Source of the DNA: Avena insularis
Taxonomy: Eukaryota; Streptophyta; Magnoliopsida; Poales; Poaceae
Assembly (NCBI GenBank): GCA_023614405.1
Contig: JAJUPC010000228.1
Span: 1-64,000, forward strand
DNA: 64,000 nt
Direction: 5' to 3'
In this document: one piece after another, positions 1-11,604 of the stretch
Position numbering within the stretch: the stretch's first letter is position 1
Layout: each line of letters starts with the position of its first letter
The notes under the pieces: model-generated
Told to the model about the DNA's origin: nothing
Databases searched by the model: none
Seen by the model: the letters and a program-made list of their open reading frames with translations, nothing else
Made by a program: the position numbers and the translations under genes

Positions 1-3000
1 GTGTGTTCTCTTTAGAGACCACACATGGATCCACCAGTGTCATTGCATGTGTGTTATTTTTACTAACAACAACCAGAGTCATTGCATGTGTGTTCTTTTC
101 ACAATCCACTTACGGATCCACCAATGTCATTGCATCTGTGTTCTTCTCATTAACCACAGCTAGAGTCATTGCATGTGTGTTCTCTTCAGAGACCACACAT
201 GGATCCACCAGTGTCATTGCATGTGTGCTCTTTTTACTAACAACAACTAGAGTCATTTCATGACTATTCTTTTCACATACCACATATGGATCCACCAGTG
301 TCATTGAAATGTGTGTTCTCTTCAGAGACTACACATGGATCCACCAGTGTCATTGCATGTGTGTTCTTGTTACTAACAACAACTAGAGTCATTGCATGTG
401 TGTTCTTTTCACATTACACATATGGATCCACCAGTGTCATTGAAATATGGGTTCTTCTCATTAACCACAGCTAGAGTCATTGCATGTGTGTTCTCTTTAG
501 AGACCACAGATGGATCCACCAGTTTCATTGCATGTGTGTTCTTTTTACTAACAACAACTAGAGGCATTGCATGTGTGTTCTTTTGACATACCACAGATGG
601 ATCCACCAGTGTCATTGAAATGTGTGTTCTCTTCAAAGACCACACATGGATCCACAAGTGTCATTGCATGTGTGTTCTTTTTACTAACAACAACCAGTGT
701 CATTGCATGTGTGTTCTTCTCATTAACGAGAGCTAGATTCATTGCATGTGTGTTTTCTTCAGAGACCACACAGGGATCCACCCGTGTAATTGCATGTGTG
801 CTCTTTTTACTAACAACAACTGGAGTCATTGCATGTGTGCTCTTTTGACATACCAAAAACTAGAGTCATTTCATGACTATTCTATTGACATACCACATAT
901 GGATCCACCAGTGTCATTGAAATTTTTGTTCTCTTAAGAGACCACACATAGATCTACCAGTGTCATTGCATGTGTGTTCCTTTTACTAACAACAACTAGA
1001 GTCATTGCATGTGTGTTCTTTTCACAATCCACCTATGGATCCACCAGTGTCATTGTATGTGTGTTCTTCTCATTAACCACAGTTAGAGTCATTGCATGTG
1101 TGTTCTCTTTAGATACAACATATTGGTATTCTCTTTAGAGACCACACATCGATCCACTAGTGTCATTGCATGTGTGCTCTTTTTTCTAACAACAACTAGA
1201 GTCGTTTCATGACTATTCTTTTCACATACCACATATGGATCCACTAGTTTCATTGAAATGCGTGTTCTCTTCAGAGACGACACATGGATCCACCAGTGTC
1301 ATTGCATGTGTGTTATTTTTACTAACAACCAGAGTCATTGCATGTGTGTTCTTTTCACAATCCACCTATGGATCCACCAGTGTCATTGCATGTGTGTTCT
1401 TATCATCAACCATAGCTAGAGTCATTGCATGTGTGTTCTCTTCAGAGACCACACATGGATCCACCAGTGTCATTGCATGTGTGTTCTTTTTACTAACAAC
1501 AACTGGAGTCATTTCATGACTATTCTTTTCACATACCACATATGGATCCACCAGTGTCATTGCATCTGTGTTCTTTTTACTAACAACTTCCAGTGTTATT
1601 GCATGTGTGTTCTTCTCATTAACCACATCTAGATTCATTGCATGTGTGTTCTCTTCAGAGACCCCACATAGATCCACCAGTGTCATTGCATGTGTGTTCC
1701 TTTTACTAACAACAACCAGAGTCATTGCATGTGTGTTCTTTTCACAATCCACCTATGGATCCACTAGTGTCATTGCATGTGTGTTCTTCTCATTAACCAC
1801 AGCTAAAGTCAATGCATGTGTGTTCTTCTCATTAACCACAGTTAGAGTCATTGCATGTGTGTTCTCTTTAGATACAACACATCGGTGTTCTCATTAGAGA
1901 CCACACATTGATCCACTAGTGTCATTGCATGTGTGCTCTTTTTAGTAACAACAACTAGAGTCGTTTCATGACTATTCTTTTCACATTCCACATATGGATC
2001 CACTAGTGTCATTGAAATGTGTGTTCTCTTCACAGACGACACATGGATCCACCAGTGTCATTGCATGTGTGTTCTTTTTACTAACAACAACCAGAGTCAT
2101 TGCATGTGTGGTCTTTTCACAATCCACCTATGGATCCACTAGTGTCATTGCATGTGTGTTCTTCTCATTAAGCACATTTAGATTCATTGCATGTGTGTTC
2201 TCTTCAAACACCACACATGGATCCACCAGTGTCATTGCATGTGTGTTCTTTTTACTAACAACAACTGGAGTCATTTCATGACTATTCTTTTCACATACCA
2301 CATATGGATCCACCAGTGTCATTGAAATGTGTGTTCTCTTCAGAGACCACACATGGATCCACCATTGTCATTGCATGTGTGCTCTTTTTACTAACAACAA
2401 CCAGTGTCATTGCATGTGTTTCTTCTCATTAACCACAACTAGATTCATTGCATGTGTGTTCTCTTCAAAGACCACACATGGATCCACCAGTGTAATTGCA
2501 TGTGTGCTCTTTTTACTAACAACAACTAGAGTCATTTCATGACTATTCTTTTCACATACCACATATAGATCCACCAGTATTACTGAAATGCGTGTTCTCT
2601 GCAGAGACCACACATGGATTCACCAGTGTCATTGCATGTGTGTTCTTTTTACTAACAACAAACAGAGTCATTGCATGTGTGTTCTTTTCACAATCCACGT
2701 ATGGATCCACCAGTGTCATTGCATGTGTGTTCTTCTCATTAACCATAGCTAGAGTCATTGCATGTGTGTTCTCTTCAGAGACCACACATGGATCTACCAG
2801 TGTCATTGCATGTGTGCTCTTTTTACTAGCAACAACTGGAGTCATTTCATGACTATTCTTTTCACATACAACATATGGATCCACCGGTGTCATCGAAATG
2901 TGTGTTCTGTTCACAGACCACACATGGATCCACCAGTGTCATTCCGTGTGTGTTCTATTTACTAACAACAACTAGAATCATTGCATGTGTGTTCTTTTCA

Positions 3001-4596
3001 CAATCCACCTATGAATCCACCACTGTAATTGCATGTGTGTTCTTCTCATTAACCATAGCTAGAGTCATTGCATGTGTGTTCTCTTCAGAGACCACACATG
3101 GATCCACCATTAAATTGCATGTGTGCTCTTCTTACTAACAACAACTGGAGTCATTTCATGACTATTCTTTTCACATACAACATATTGATCCACCAGTGTC
3201 ATTAAAATGTGTGTTCTCTCCAGAGACCACACATGGATCCACCAGTGTCATTGCATGTGTGTTCTTTTCATTAACCACAGCTAGAGTCATTGCATGTGTG
3301 TTCTCTTCAGAGACCACACATGGATCCACCAGTGTCATTGCATGTGTGTTCTTTTTACTAAAAACAACTGGAGTCATTTCATGACTATTCTTTTCACATA
3401 CCACATATGGATCCACCAGTGTCATTGAAATGTGTGTTCTCTTCAGAGACTACACATGGATCCACCAGTGTCATTGCATGTGTGTTCTTGTTACTAACAA
3501 CAACTAGAGTCATTGCATGTGTGTTCTTTTCACATTACACATATGGATCCACCAGTGTCATTGAAATGTGGGTTCTTCTCATTAACCACAGCTAGAGTCA
3601 TTGCATGTGTGTTCTCTTCAAAGACCACACATGGATCCACCAGTGTCATTGCATGTGTGTTCTTTTTACTAACAACAACTAGAGTCATTGCATGTGTGTT
3701 CTTTTGACATACCACAGATGGATCCCCTAGTGTCATTGAAATGTGTGTTTTCTTCAAAGACCACACATGGATCCACCAGTGTCATTGCATGTGTGTTCTT
3801 TTTACTAACAACAACCAGTGTCATTGCATGTGTGTTCTTCTCATTAACGACAGCTAGATTCATTGCATGTGTGTTCTCTTCAGAGACCACACAGGGATCC
3901 ACCAGTGTAATTGCATGTGTGCTCTTTTTACTAACAACAACTGGAGTCATTGCATGTGTGCTCTTTTGACATACCACAGATGGATCCACCAGTGTCATTG
4001 AAATGTTTGTTCTCTTAAGAGACCAGACGTAGATCTACCAGTGTCATTGCATGTGTGTTCCTTTTACTAACAACAACTAGAGTCATTGCATGTGTGTTCT
4101 TTTAACAATCCACCTATGGATCCACCAGTGTCATTGCATGTGTGTTCTTCTCATTAACCACAGTTAGAGTCATTGCATGTGTGTTCTCTTTAGATACAAC
4201 ACATTGGTATTCTCTTTAGAGACCACACATCGATCCACTAGTGTCATTGCATGTGTGCTCTTTTTACTAACAACAACTGGAGTCGTTTCATGACTATTCT
4301 TTTCACATACCACATATGGATCCACTAGTTTCATCGAAATGCGTGTTCTCTTCAGAGACGACACATGGACCCACCAGTTGCATTGCATGTATGTTCTTTT
4401 TACTAACAACAACCAGAGTCATTGCATGTGTGGTCTTTTCAAAATCCACCTATGGATCCACCAGTGTCATTTCATGTGTGTTCTTCTCATTAACCACATT
4501 TAGATTCATTGCATGTGTTCTCTTCAGAGACCACACATGGATCCACCAGTTTCATTGCATGTTTGTTCTTTTTACTAACAACAACTGGAGTCATTT
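1..4596. repeat. Satellite array, left segment (39/48-bp monomers)
   Basis: The segment consists of head-to-tail monomers sharing the core GTCATTGCATGTGTGTTC. Short monomers are 39 bp (core plus 21 bp ending CTAGA, CCAGA or CTGGA). Long monomers are 48 bp (core plus 30 bp ending GGATCCACCAGT). They alternate to give an 87-bp dimer. A variant core, GTCATTTCATGACTATTC, and a 49-bp form with GTCATTGAAATGTG recur at spacings often near 260-310 bp, marking a higher-order unit. The segment is cut at 4596 by element A and resumes at 17233. It is duplicated at 21409-26272, with one unit of about 269 bp missing here near position 1320. Open frames of 60-128 codons occur on both strands, but they are translations of the repeat and carry no independent gene signal. 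I do not recognise this satellite family. Confidence 0.95.
4592..4596. repeat. Target-site duplication, left copy (CATTT)
   Basis: CATTT lies directly before the first TG of the left LTR of element A and recurs at 17233-17237 directly after the right LTR. Removing the element and one copy restores a satellite monomer reading ...GGAGTCATTTCATGAC..., the sequence seen uninterrupted at 26268-26272. Five base pairs is the usual Ty3/gypsy duplication length. Confidence 0.93.
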
Positions 4597-7048
4597 TGTA
4601 AGATCCCTCCTTATTAAAGGAAAAGATCCCTGTGATTGCAATGCTAGTCCCTGGATCAATGCTAGCATCCACAGTTTAAGATGAAGTACACAGATACAAA
4701 GGTCGTTTATTACAGTCATTCCAGAGATAAAACATAGTCTTTTACAACTCATGGCCAAAGGCCTAATACAAGAGTTTATGGAATAAGTAAATAAACATAA
4801 GTCTTCATCTTCATGTGCCACAGGCAAGCATGTTGAGTGTAGACTCATGACTCCTAATCATCATCAGAGTAACCTGCAACATCATAAGTTACAGCCACAA
4901 GGGTCAATACTTTGGAATAGTATTGGCAAGTGATACCTTAGTATATAATTAAGTGGACTATAAGGCTATATGCATTTGGCTGGTGGAGCTTAGGCTTGCA
5001 TTGCTCAAAATAGATTTTTCCTTAACTTTTTGAAAATACTAAGTTTTTGTAAGGCATAAAACACCCAAGGCATCTACCAATCAAAGACTGAAGATCCACT
5101 CCGGGCATCTACCAATCAATGACTGAAGATCCTTTTAACCCTTGTTCACCCACAAGTTTTATTTAGAAATTTGAGTGATGAGATTCTTGAAGTTTCCATG
5201 TCTTGATGCTCAAATTGTCCTTTACTGGGACATGGCTAAGTACTTAGGTTTTACACTCTGCAGAGGTGGTGCACTTTCCCACAAGCCTTGGTTTCCCAAG
5301 ACATGATCCTTCAGTAGCCTTTCCTTAGTCAAATGGACGCGCTCCAACCTATCAACCCATCTACCACCCACTGTCCAAGAGACTAAGTTCCAGCATCCTA
5401 AGATCATGGCAGAGCCCATATTACCAAGTGGTTGCACTTGAAGCTTCTCAACATTTGACAACTCAAATCTCTTTGTTTCCTGGGTGGCCATCCACAAGTG
5501 AGATACACTAAGGTAAACCATAAACATGGGCCTTGTGAACCACTCAACAAAAACCACCAAGCAAGTCCCATTCCACCCGTGAGATTCATTAACTTAGTTG
5601 TTTTGTTAAATAAAAACAAGTCCTTAGACTTAGAATAATTTTCAAAGTGTGAATATATAAACCACCCTTGTTTTCTAGTAGCTAGGCTAAGCATGGCATG
5701 GCAACTTGTCCTTAGGGAATTTCCTAGCAATTCTATCATTCTATTCTAAATAGGATTTCCCATCATTAGTTGACAAAAGTAGCATGCAAGTCCTAACAAA
5801 ATATATCTAATGCAAGTATATAAAATAGGTAGGGAATATTCGTGAAGATATCACTTGCCTTGGTAGTGTGGAGAGTAGCACTCGTCACAATCACAATCAC
5901 TAGCAAAATCTACACACAAAGTTGTAGCATACAATTACACACAAATATATACAAACAAAAGTATTATGAATGCATGCATGCATGAATCTACCAAGTGATT
6001 TTTGAAAACTTCAACCAAGCAAGTGCATGAATACAGAAACTAAAACTAGTTACAAAGTAGCCAAGATAACTTAAATAACCCTAAAACAAAAATACTAAAC
6101 TAATTCTATACTTAAAATGGCCTCAAACATGTCTCTGCAATTTAAGCTAATCAAATGGTTACTATTTGCTAAACAAAAGGATAGGCAGAAAGGTCTTGTT
6201 TTTGAATCCAACGGTATAAAGTTTGCAAAATTCTAACGTGGAATTCAAAAGATATTGGCATTTGAAATCTGGATCAAAATCTGTTTTAAATTCTATTTTC
6301 AGATCAGTTCCTAAGCCACGTCATGATCTTATTCGCCGTCAGTTCGCCTTTGGATCGAGCTCCACCGTAGGATCTAAATGAAATCTGGCGGCTCAGATCG
6401 CGTCTGTTTGGGTTAAGTGATCTATCGTGGCGTTCGATCCAGATCTAACGGTACTCGCTGACCCACAGATGGCGGGTACTTGTATGGCTACCGGCGGCGG
6501 AACCGTCGGTCGATGACGTTGCCGATGATGCAGACGGCGAGGAAGAAGGAGGAGTAGCTCACCGGGCTCAGGAGGTCACGGCGAAGCTCGTCGTATTTGC
6601 GGTTGGTCAAGGGGAGCTCGGGCACGGCTGCGATTCCTCACGGAGTTAAATGGCGGCGTCGGGTGCGTCGGGTGGTCGTCGGGGGCGTCGTGAATCACCC
6701 CAAGGCATGACGAGGACACGGTTAGATTCACCGAGTCGAGGCAGTAGTGAGCATGAACTAGGAGGCGGACGATGCGTACCCTACCGGAAAACTTCGTCGG
6801 AGTTGGTGTCGCCGTCGGTGCTCGCGGTGTCAAGTGGAACCGGCGACTGGCGACAGACGGACTAGTGAGGTCGGAGATGCGCAAGGATTCACCGAGCGGG
6901 ATAGCAAGAACGAAGCGAGGGGAACACCGGGCTCACCGAATCGATCGCCGGAGAGGCTCTGTCATGGCGGTGCAAAGCTGATTGAGGACAGCCTGGTGGC
7001 GGAGTGAGCGTGGTGTCTGGGGAAAAAAGATCGCGGGGCAGAGAGGAT

Positions 7049-7055
7049 CTTATAT
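7049..7055 (-). promoter_or_regulatory. TATA-like box in the 3' LTR of element A
   Basis: On the minus strand this reads ATATAAG, followed by ATCCTC. It corresponds to CTATAAG at 16498-16504 in the other LTR and at 60221-60227 in element B, although the flanking GC-rich sequence varies. In the 3' LTR it would drive outward (read-through) transcription toward the satellite. The assignment is by sequence only. Confidence 0.45.
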
Positions 7056-7382
7056 CCGGGGAATCGACAGGAAACGCTTGCGGTTAAATGCCCATTTACG
7101 CCGCGCCATTACCGGCCTTCACTGCTGCGGCGACGTGGTCGCAGGCGCGGTCTGGGGAAGACGAGGGCGACGTGGACCGGGCCCGTTTGTCAGCGAGGTG
7201 CGCGGTGTGCAGGTGGGGTCTGTCAGTAGCGTCTTGACTTGCGCGTGAGAGAAGAATAAGGAGATCCCGGGTGGGCTTGCTGGGCTTCATCCGCTGCTGG
7301 GCCAGATTCTGGCCGCGCGGCCTTTTTCCTTTGTTAAGTCTTTTTCTTTTTCTAAATTCATTTTCTGGATAGAATTTGATAT

Positions 7383-7404
7383 GAATTCAAATCCATTTGA
7401 ATTC
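7383..7404. promoter_or_regulatory. Perfect 10-bp inverted repeat in U3 (3' LTR, element A)
   Basis: GAATTCAAAT, a CC spacer, then ATTTGAATTC: the arms are exact reverse complements. The same 22 bp occurs at 16818-16839, and with one mismatch at 60556-60577 in element B. It lies about 330 bp upstream of the TATA-like box in the element's sense. A regulatory role is inferred from position and conservation only. Confidence 0.4.
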
Positions 7405-7803
7405 AAACTTCCTTGGGGATTTTTGCAGGGTTCTGTGGGTTCAAAAATGAGTCAGATGACCATGTGGTTACTAGCAAAGGCTTGGTCAAGCTTGGGTCTT
7501 TGAAATAAACAGAGATTTGCTCTAGTTGCAAATATTTGGAATAGGGTTTAGAAAATATTTCTAAATTTTGAATCTTGGGTAAAAAGCTTCACCTAGTCTT
7601 TCCAACCATGGAGGCAAGCAAACAAGTTCATAGACAATCAAATCCCAAAGGGTGATGGCCAATTGAGATAAATTGCCCACATGAAATCATAGCTCAAACT
7701 TCTGTCTCCAAATGATTTTTGAGAAAAACCCTATATGAATGAATGATGCAAAGATGATATGAATGAGTTTTGAAACATGATTTTTAGGGATGTTACAATC
7801 TAA

Positions 7804-7810
7804 CCCCCTT
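7804..7810 (-). other. Polypurine tract of element A
   Basis: The minus strand reads AAGGGGG, then TTAGAT, then the LTR end TGTAACATCCC. A purine run just inside the 3' LTR primes plus-strand DNA synthesis in LTR retrotransposons. The six bases between the run and the LTR are unusual, so the exact primer end is uncertain. The same arrangement (AAAGGGGG) is present in element B at 60975-60982. The stop codon of the chromodomain frame overlaps the tract. Confidence 0.65.
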
Positions 7811-8069
7811 AAAATGAATCTCGCCCTCGAGATTCGGATTGGCTAGCAAATAGGTGTGGATGGTCTTTCCGAAGATCATCTTCTCTTTCCCATGTTGCTT
7901 CCTCTTCGGAATGATGATTCCATTGTACTTTGCAAAATTTGATAGTCTTTGTCCTTGTGACTCTTTCTGCGGTCTCAAGAATCTTGACAGGCTTTTCTTC
8001 ATTGGTGAGATCACTTTCTAGTTGAACTTCCTCCAAAGGTATGGTATCCTTCAAAGATGTTTCTTCCAT
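7809..8069 (-). CDS. Chromodomain at the end of pol (element A)
   Basis: This open frame of 86 codons forms the C-terminus of the integrase/pol polyprotein. Residues about 24-75 resemble the chromodomain at the end of chromovirus integrases: an acidic lead-in, a VKILETAERVTRTKTIKFCK-like strand region, then VQWNHHSEEEATWE and a closing helix ending in DHPHLF. In the family this domain binds modified histone tails and steers integration to heterochromatin. The frame has no lesion, unlike the element B copy, and stops at the polypurine tract. The Met at 8069 is internal to the ancestral polyprotein and is not a natural start; upstream integrase sequence continues in other frames. Confidence 0.85.
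   Translation of the reverse strand: MEETSLKDTIPLEEVQLESDLTNEEKPVKILETAERVTRTKTIKFCKVQWNHHSEEEATWEREDDLRKDHPHLFASQSESRGRDSF
7816..7835. other. Perfect hairpin beside the polypurine tract (element A)
   Basis: GAATCTCG, a CCCT loop, then CGAGATTC form an 8-bp perfect stem. It lies within the last codons of the chromodomain frame, a few bases from the polypurine tract. The identical 20 bp is present in element B at 60987-61006. Its role is unknown. Confidence 0.55.
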
Positions 8070-8639
8070 TTCTGGGTGACATTTCTTAAGTTGGCTTACA
8101 TGAAAACATTATGGATTGCTAGTAAAGATCTTTGGCGATTCGATTTCATATCTGACTTCTCCCTTGCACTTAAAATATTGAATGGTCCCACATATCTTGG
8201 TGCTAACTTTCCTTTGACTCCAAATCTTTTACTCCACGAAGGTGATACTCTAAGATAAGCTCTATCACCAACTTAAGTGACTTCTCTCGCTTAGCATCTG
8301 CGTAGCTTTTACATCTAGATCGCTATCTTCAATCATCTCTAACCAATTTGACCTTTTCTTGGCGTCTTTGATAAGGTCTGGTCCAAACAAACTTCTTTCT
8401 CCACACCATTCCATAGCAATGGGGTGGTACACTTTCTTCAGATAGAAACTCAAATGGTGCCATCCCAATACTAGATTGGTGATTGTTGTTGTAAGAAAAC
8501 TCTGCGTAAAGGACTTTCATCCCAACTTGCTCCATAGTCCGGGGCACATGCCCTCAACATATCTTCAAGAATTTGATTAGTCCTTTCATTTGTCCATCAG
8601 TTTGAGGATGAAAAGCAGTCTTTGAATTCAATCTCGTTC
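8070..8639 (-). pseudogene. Integrase C-terminal half, frameshifted (element A)
   Basis: This stretch joins the integrase core to the chromodomain. Recognisable pieces lie in different frames: DGQ just after the core, YNNNHQSSIGMAPFE around 8450-8500, and RYVGPF-like and VSQLKKCHPE-like sequence near 8075-8210. In the family the third catalytic residue, a Glu, sits in the motif DGQTERTN. Here, at 8581-8600, the DNA is one base shorter than in element B and that codon is lost together with the frame. Further frameshifts follow. No continuous integrase can be made from it as written. Confidence 0.8.
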
Positions 8640-9773
8640 CTAAAGATTCATGAAGCTGTCTCCAAAAGTGAGAAGTGAGGTTCCTCTATCAGACACAATA
8701 CTCTTAGGTACACCGTGAAGGCATACAATTCTGCTCATGTAGATTTTGGCTAACTTGGCACTAGTATAAGTTGTCTTTACGGGAATAAAATGAGCCACTT
8801 TAGTTAGGCGATCCACTACTACCCATATGGAATCATACCCTGACCTGGTCCTTGGTAATCCGGTAATGAAGTCCATACCAATATTTTCCCACTTCCATTC
8901 AGGAATAGGCATTGGTTGAAGCAAACCTGCTGGTTTCTGATGCTCCGCTTTCACTCTACTACACACATCACACAAAGCAATATGTTCGGCGATGTTTCTT
9001 TTGAGATTGTTCCACCAAAATCTTTCTTTCATATCCATATACATTTTGGTGTTTCCCGGGTGAATAGAATACGGAGAGTTATGGGCTTCTTGTAAAATTA
9101 GTTTCCGCAATTCCGGATCTTGTGGAACACAAATACGTTTCTCGTGCCATAAAGTACCTTGTTCGTCCATATGGAAACCTTTAGCCTTCCCTTGGCTAAT
9201 TCTTTCCTTAATTTCTTCGATTTCTTTATCCGTCTTTTGGGCTTCTTTAATCTTATCCAACAGAGTGGGTTGAACATCCAAAGACATGAGATGTCCTTCT
9301 GGCACAATCTCCAACCTGAGTTCCTTGAATTGCTTACACAAATCATCTGGCAATTCACCTTTGGTAAGACCATTTACAAACGCCTTACGACTTAGAGCAT
9401 CTGCTACTACATTTGCTTTACCGGGGTGGTATTGCAAATTCAAGTCATAATCCTTGATAAGTTCTAGCCATCTTCTTTGTCTCATATTGATCTCCTTCTG
9501 TGTGAAGATATATTTCAAACTCTTATGGTCGGTGAACACTTCACAACGTTTTCCCAAAAGGTAATGTCTCCATGTTTTGAGTGCATGGACAACAGCGGCT
9601 AACTCTAAATCATGAGTAGGATAATTTACTTCATGAGTTTTGAGTTGTCTCGAGGCATAAGCCACAGCTTTTCCGCCTTGCATAAGTACGGCTCCTAATC
9701 CTTGATGTGAAGCATCACAATACACTTGGAAATCCTTTTCCAAATCTGTAGGCATGTAACCTGTCTTACACAA
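8640..9773 (-). CDS. RNase H and integrase core of pol (element A)
   Basis: This open frame of 377 codons is an interior piece of pol. Residues 1-130 are RNase H: Asp20 ([11 protein letters not shown]), Glu57, Asp82 (FTDHKSLKY) and Asp125 ([10 protein letters not shown]) fit the catalytic set. Residues 140-230 are a connector. The integrase zinc-binding region has His231, His238, Cys268 and Cys271. The catalytic core has Asp301 (GMDFITGLP) and Asp362 (VSDRG). After residue 365 the sequence departs from the family because six bases are missing, and the frame ends before the third acidic residue. The N-terminus (about residues 1-9) is also out of register with the preceding RT frame, which it overlaps by 8 bp. 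As written the integrase is truncated. Confidence 0.93.
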   Translation of the reverse strand: MCKTGYMPTDLEKDFQVYCDASHQGLGAVLMQGGKAVAYASRQLKTHEVNYPTHDLELAAVVHALKTWRHYLLGKRCEVFTDHKSLKYIFTQKEINMRQRRWLELIKDYDLNLQYHPGKANVVADALSRKAFVNGLTKGELPDDLCKQFKELRLEIVPEGHLMSLDVQPTLLDKIKEAQKTDKEIEEIKERISQGKAKGFHMDEQGTLWHEKRICVPQDPELRKLILQEAHNSPYSIHPGNTKMYMDMKERFWWNNLKRNIAEHIALCDVCSRVKAEHQKPAGLLQPMPIPEWKWENIGMDFITGLPRTRSGYDSIWVVVDRLTKVAHFIPVKTTYTSAKLAKIYMSRIVCLHGVPKSIVSDRGTSLLTFGDSFMNL

Positions 9774-10593
9774 GTCTCTTCTTTAATTCTTGAAAGCTGA
9801 GTTCACATCCTTCAGACCAAGCAAATTTCTTATCTTTCTTTAACAATTCCGTCATTGGTTTAGCAACCTTAGAAAAAATTTCAATGAACCTTCTGTAGTA
9901 ACCTGCTAACCCAAGGAAACTACGTACCTCTTTTACATTCTTAGGAGATTCCCATTCTGTTACGGCTGAAACCTTAGCAGGATCAACTGCTACACCATCC
10001 TTTGTCATAACATGACCTAGAAATCCAACTTCCTCTAACCAAAACTCACACTTGCTGAACTTGGCATAAAGTTTATGTTCCCTTAGTTTCTCAAGTATCA
10101 AGCGTAGATGTCTTTCATGTTCTTCCTTGCTCTTGGAGTAGACTAAGATGTCATCGATGAAAACGACAACGAACTTGTCGAGAAATTCCATGAACACTTT
10201 GTTCATCATATTCATGAAGTATGCTGGAGCGTTGGTTAATCCAAAAGGCATCACAGTGTACTCATACAATCCATACCTCGTGGTAAATGTTGTTTTAGGT
10301 ATGTCTTGCTCTCTTATCTTGAGTTGAAAATAGCCTGACCGAAGGTCAATCTTTGAGAACACACAAGCTCCTTCTAGCTGATCAAACAAGTCATTGATTC
10401 TTGGCAAAGGATATTTGTTCTTGATGGTTACTTCGTTGAGAGAACGGTAATCTATGCATAATCTTTGAGTTCTATCTCTCTTTTCTACGAACAAAACTGG
10501 AGCTCCCCAAGATGAAGAACTTGGCTGGATGAATCCTTTCTGCAATTGTTCTCCAAGTTGTTTCTTGAGTTCTTTAAGTTCGTCAACTGACAT
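9766..10593 (-). CDS. Reverse transcriptase of pol (element A)
   Basis: This open frame of 275 codons copies element RNA into DNA inside virus-like particles. The RT motifs are in order: [17 protein letters not shown] (20-36), CIDYRSLN (46-53), [12 protein letters not shown] with the first catalytic Asp83, [12 protein letters not shown] (115-126), and the catalytic FIDD (145-148). The thumb/connection region ends with [15 protein letters not shown]. All three catalytic Asp residues are present. The Met at 10593 corresponds to a polyprotein-internal Met before [10 protein letters not shown]. The frame ends at the connector to RNase H, where a small indel shifts it. Closest in character to Tekay-type chromoviruses. 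Confidence 0.95.
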   Translation of the reverse strand: MSVDELKELKKQLGEQLQKGFIQPSSSSWGAPVLFVEKRDRTQRLCIDYRSLNEVTIKNKYPLPRINDLFDQLEGACVFSKIDLRSGYFQLKIREQDIPKTTFTTRYGLYEYTVMPFGLTNAPAYFMNMMNKVFMEFLDKFVVVFIDDILVYSKSKEEHERHLRLILEKLREHKLYAKFSKCEFWLEEVGFLGHVMTKDGVAVDPAKVSAVTEWESPKNVKEVRSFLGLAGYYRRFIEIFSKVAKPMTELLKKDKKFAWSEGCELSFQELKKRLV

Positions 10594-11121
10594 TTTATAA
10601 GGCCTCTTTGCCCTTGGTCCGTAACCTGTACCAAATCTATTATAAACTCCACATCTCTATCTGGTGGCATTCCTGTAACTCTTCCGAACACATCCCGATA
10701 CTCACACAATTGGCACACTGTCCATGCTAACCCCCTTAAGAGAATTCAGCTTACTCCCTTTAGATCTAAAGTTGGACTTGAATATTATCCTCTTACTTTC
10801 AGGGGTTGTGAGTGAAATTGTACGATTTGCACAATCTAGTACTCCCTCATACTTAGCCATCCAATCCATTCCCAAAATTACATCCAATCCTTGGGAATTT
10901 AGGATTATTAGGTTTATCGAAACTTATGTTTTCCGATCTCTATGACTAGATCCCGGCATCCAAGACTCACTATCATATCCCCTCCCGGAGAGCTAACTTT
11001 TATCGGACACCCAATGTTTTCAGATGCAAACCCATTTCTTTCGACAAATGCTTTAGATATGAATGAATGAGATGCACCAGTGTCAAAGAGTACAAATGCT
11101 GAGATGGAATTGAGTCTGAAC
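10594..11121 (-). pseudogene. Aspartic protease and protease-RT linker, frameshifted (element A)
   Basis: The protease cleaves Gag-Pol. Its active-site motif, DTGASHSF, is encoded around 11060-11084 (the DTG codons are 11076-11084), and upstream sequence joins the end of gag. The frame then runs to a stop near 10920. A second piece at 10702-10887 carries the second protease hallmark, DVILGMDW, with YEGVLDCANRTISLTT after it. The linker CEYRDVF...[14 protein letters not shown], typical of the protease-RT junction, is in a third frame (10485-10718). At least two frameshifts separate these parts. Confidence 0.85.
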
Positions 11122-11604
11122 TTACCAAATAAAGATCGAGCTCTTCATAGACCTCCTCCATGTTGATGTGGTTAACTTGTCCTTTCCGAAAAGGATTTGG
11201 CTTGTTAGGTCCTTCAACTTTCTTTTCAGGCACTCATTAGCATAATGCCCTAGCTTCTTGCATTTGAAGCATTCAACCCGATCGATGTCCCTCTTAGACC
11301 GACTTCCACTTCCACTTCCACCTCCACTAGGGTGGCTCTTATATCCACTCGTGTGGTTCTTGTACTTATCATTGTCATGACGATGATGCTTGTTGTCATG
11401 GCGGTTGTGGTTGTGGTGCTTGTTAAACTTCCCATGCTTGTGGGATCCTGAAATGACACTATCATCATAGTGAGATCGTTTATGATACGATCCCGAGCTA
11501 TGCTTGCTTGAGTGTTTCCTCTTTCTACTCTCAACTTGCTTCATTTTATTTTCCACAATAACAGCCTTGTCACACGTTGATCGATAAGTTGGAACATATG
11601 CCAT
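11122..11604 (-). CDS. Gag nucleocapsid region with zinc knuckle (element A)
   Basis: This open frame of 160 codons is the C-terminal part of Gag, which packages element RNA. Residues 20-110 are highly basic and His/Ser/Lys-rich (HKHGKFNKHHNHNRHDNKHH), with a Gly/Ser stretch at 94-102. A single CCHC zinc knuckle follows: Cys112, Cys115, His120, Cys125 (CFKCKKLGHYANEC, DNA 11230-11271). Soon after the knuckle the correct frame shifts to one spanning 11000-11233 (NPFRKGQVNHINMEEVYEEL), which leads into the protease. The final residues of this frame are therefore not native. The Met at 11604 is internal to gag. Confidence 0.85.
   Translation of the reverse strand: MAYVPTYRSTCDKAVIVENKMKQVESRKRKHSSKHSSGSYHKRSHYDDSVISGSHKHGKFNKHHNHNRHDNKHHRHDNDKYKNHTSGYKSHPSGGGSGSGSRSKRDIDRVECFKCKKLGHYANECLKRKLKDLTSQILFGKDKLTTSTWRRSMKSSIFIW

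Larger units (their letters stand above)
4597..7797 (-). repeat. 3' LTR of element A
   Basis: The repeat begins TGTAAGATCC on the plus strand and ends GATGTTACA at 7797, giving TG...CA ends. It matches 14049-17232 along its whole length. About 4597-6290 and 7320-7797 are AT-rich, and about 6300-7320 is GC- and CpG-rich. In the element's sense (minus strand) U3 starts at 7797, a TATA-like box lies at 7049-7055, and the GC-rich block follows it. An 85-codon minus-strand frame near 4591-4848 recurs in the LTR of element B, but it is broken in A's other LTR and resembles no protein I know, so I treat it as chance. I see no gene here. Confidence 0.95.

Noticed and set aside
4591..4848. An 85-codon minus-strand frame shared by the LTRs at 4591-4848 and 57766-58023
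   Set aside because: It is broken in element A's other LTR, crosses the LTR end into satellite, and resembles no protein. Sharing reflects LTR homology.
5222..5739. Open frames of about 110 codons in the LTR (also 14771-15184, 58578-58763)
   Set aside because: Frames differ between LTR copies and contain no recognisable domain. They are chance frames in the LTR.
5967..5985. Short GCAT repeats in the LTRs (also near 15417 and 59147)
   Set aside because: Only three or four units; an ordinary simple sequence with no evident role.
6576..7248. Frames in the GC-rich LTR block suggesting an Arg/Gly-rich protein
   Set aside because: High GC lengthens chance frames in all directions, and they are not kept in the equivalent parts of the other LTRs.
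11071..11085. GATGCACCAGTGTCA in the protease gene nearly equals the satellite GATCCACCAGTGTCA, hinting that the satellite arose from pol
   Set aside because: The similarity does not extend beyond about 15 bases on either side, so it is most likely coincidence with the codons of the conserved DTGA motif.
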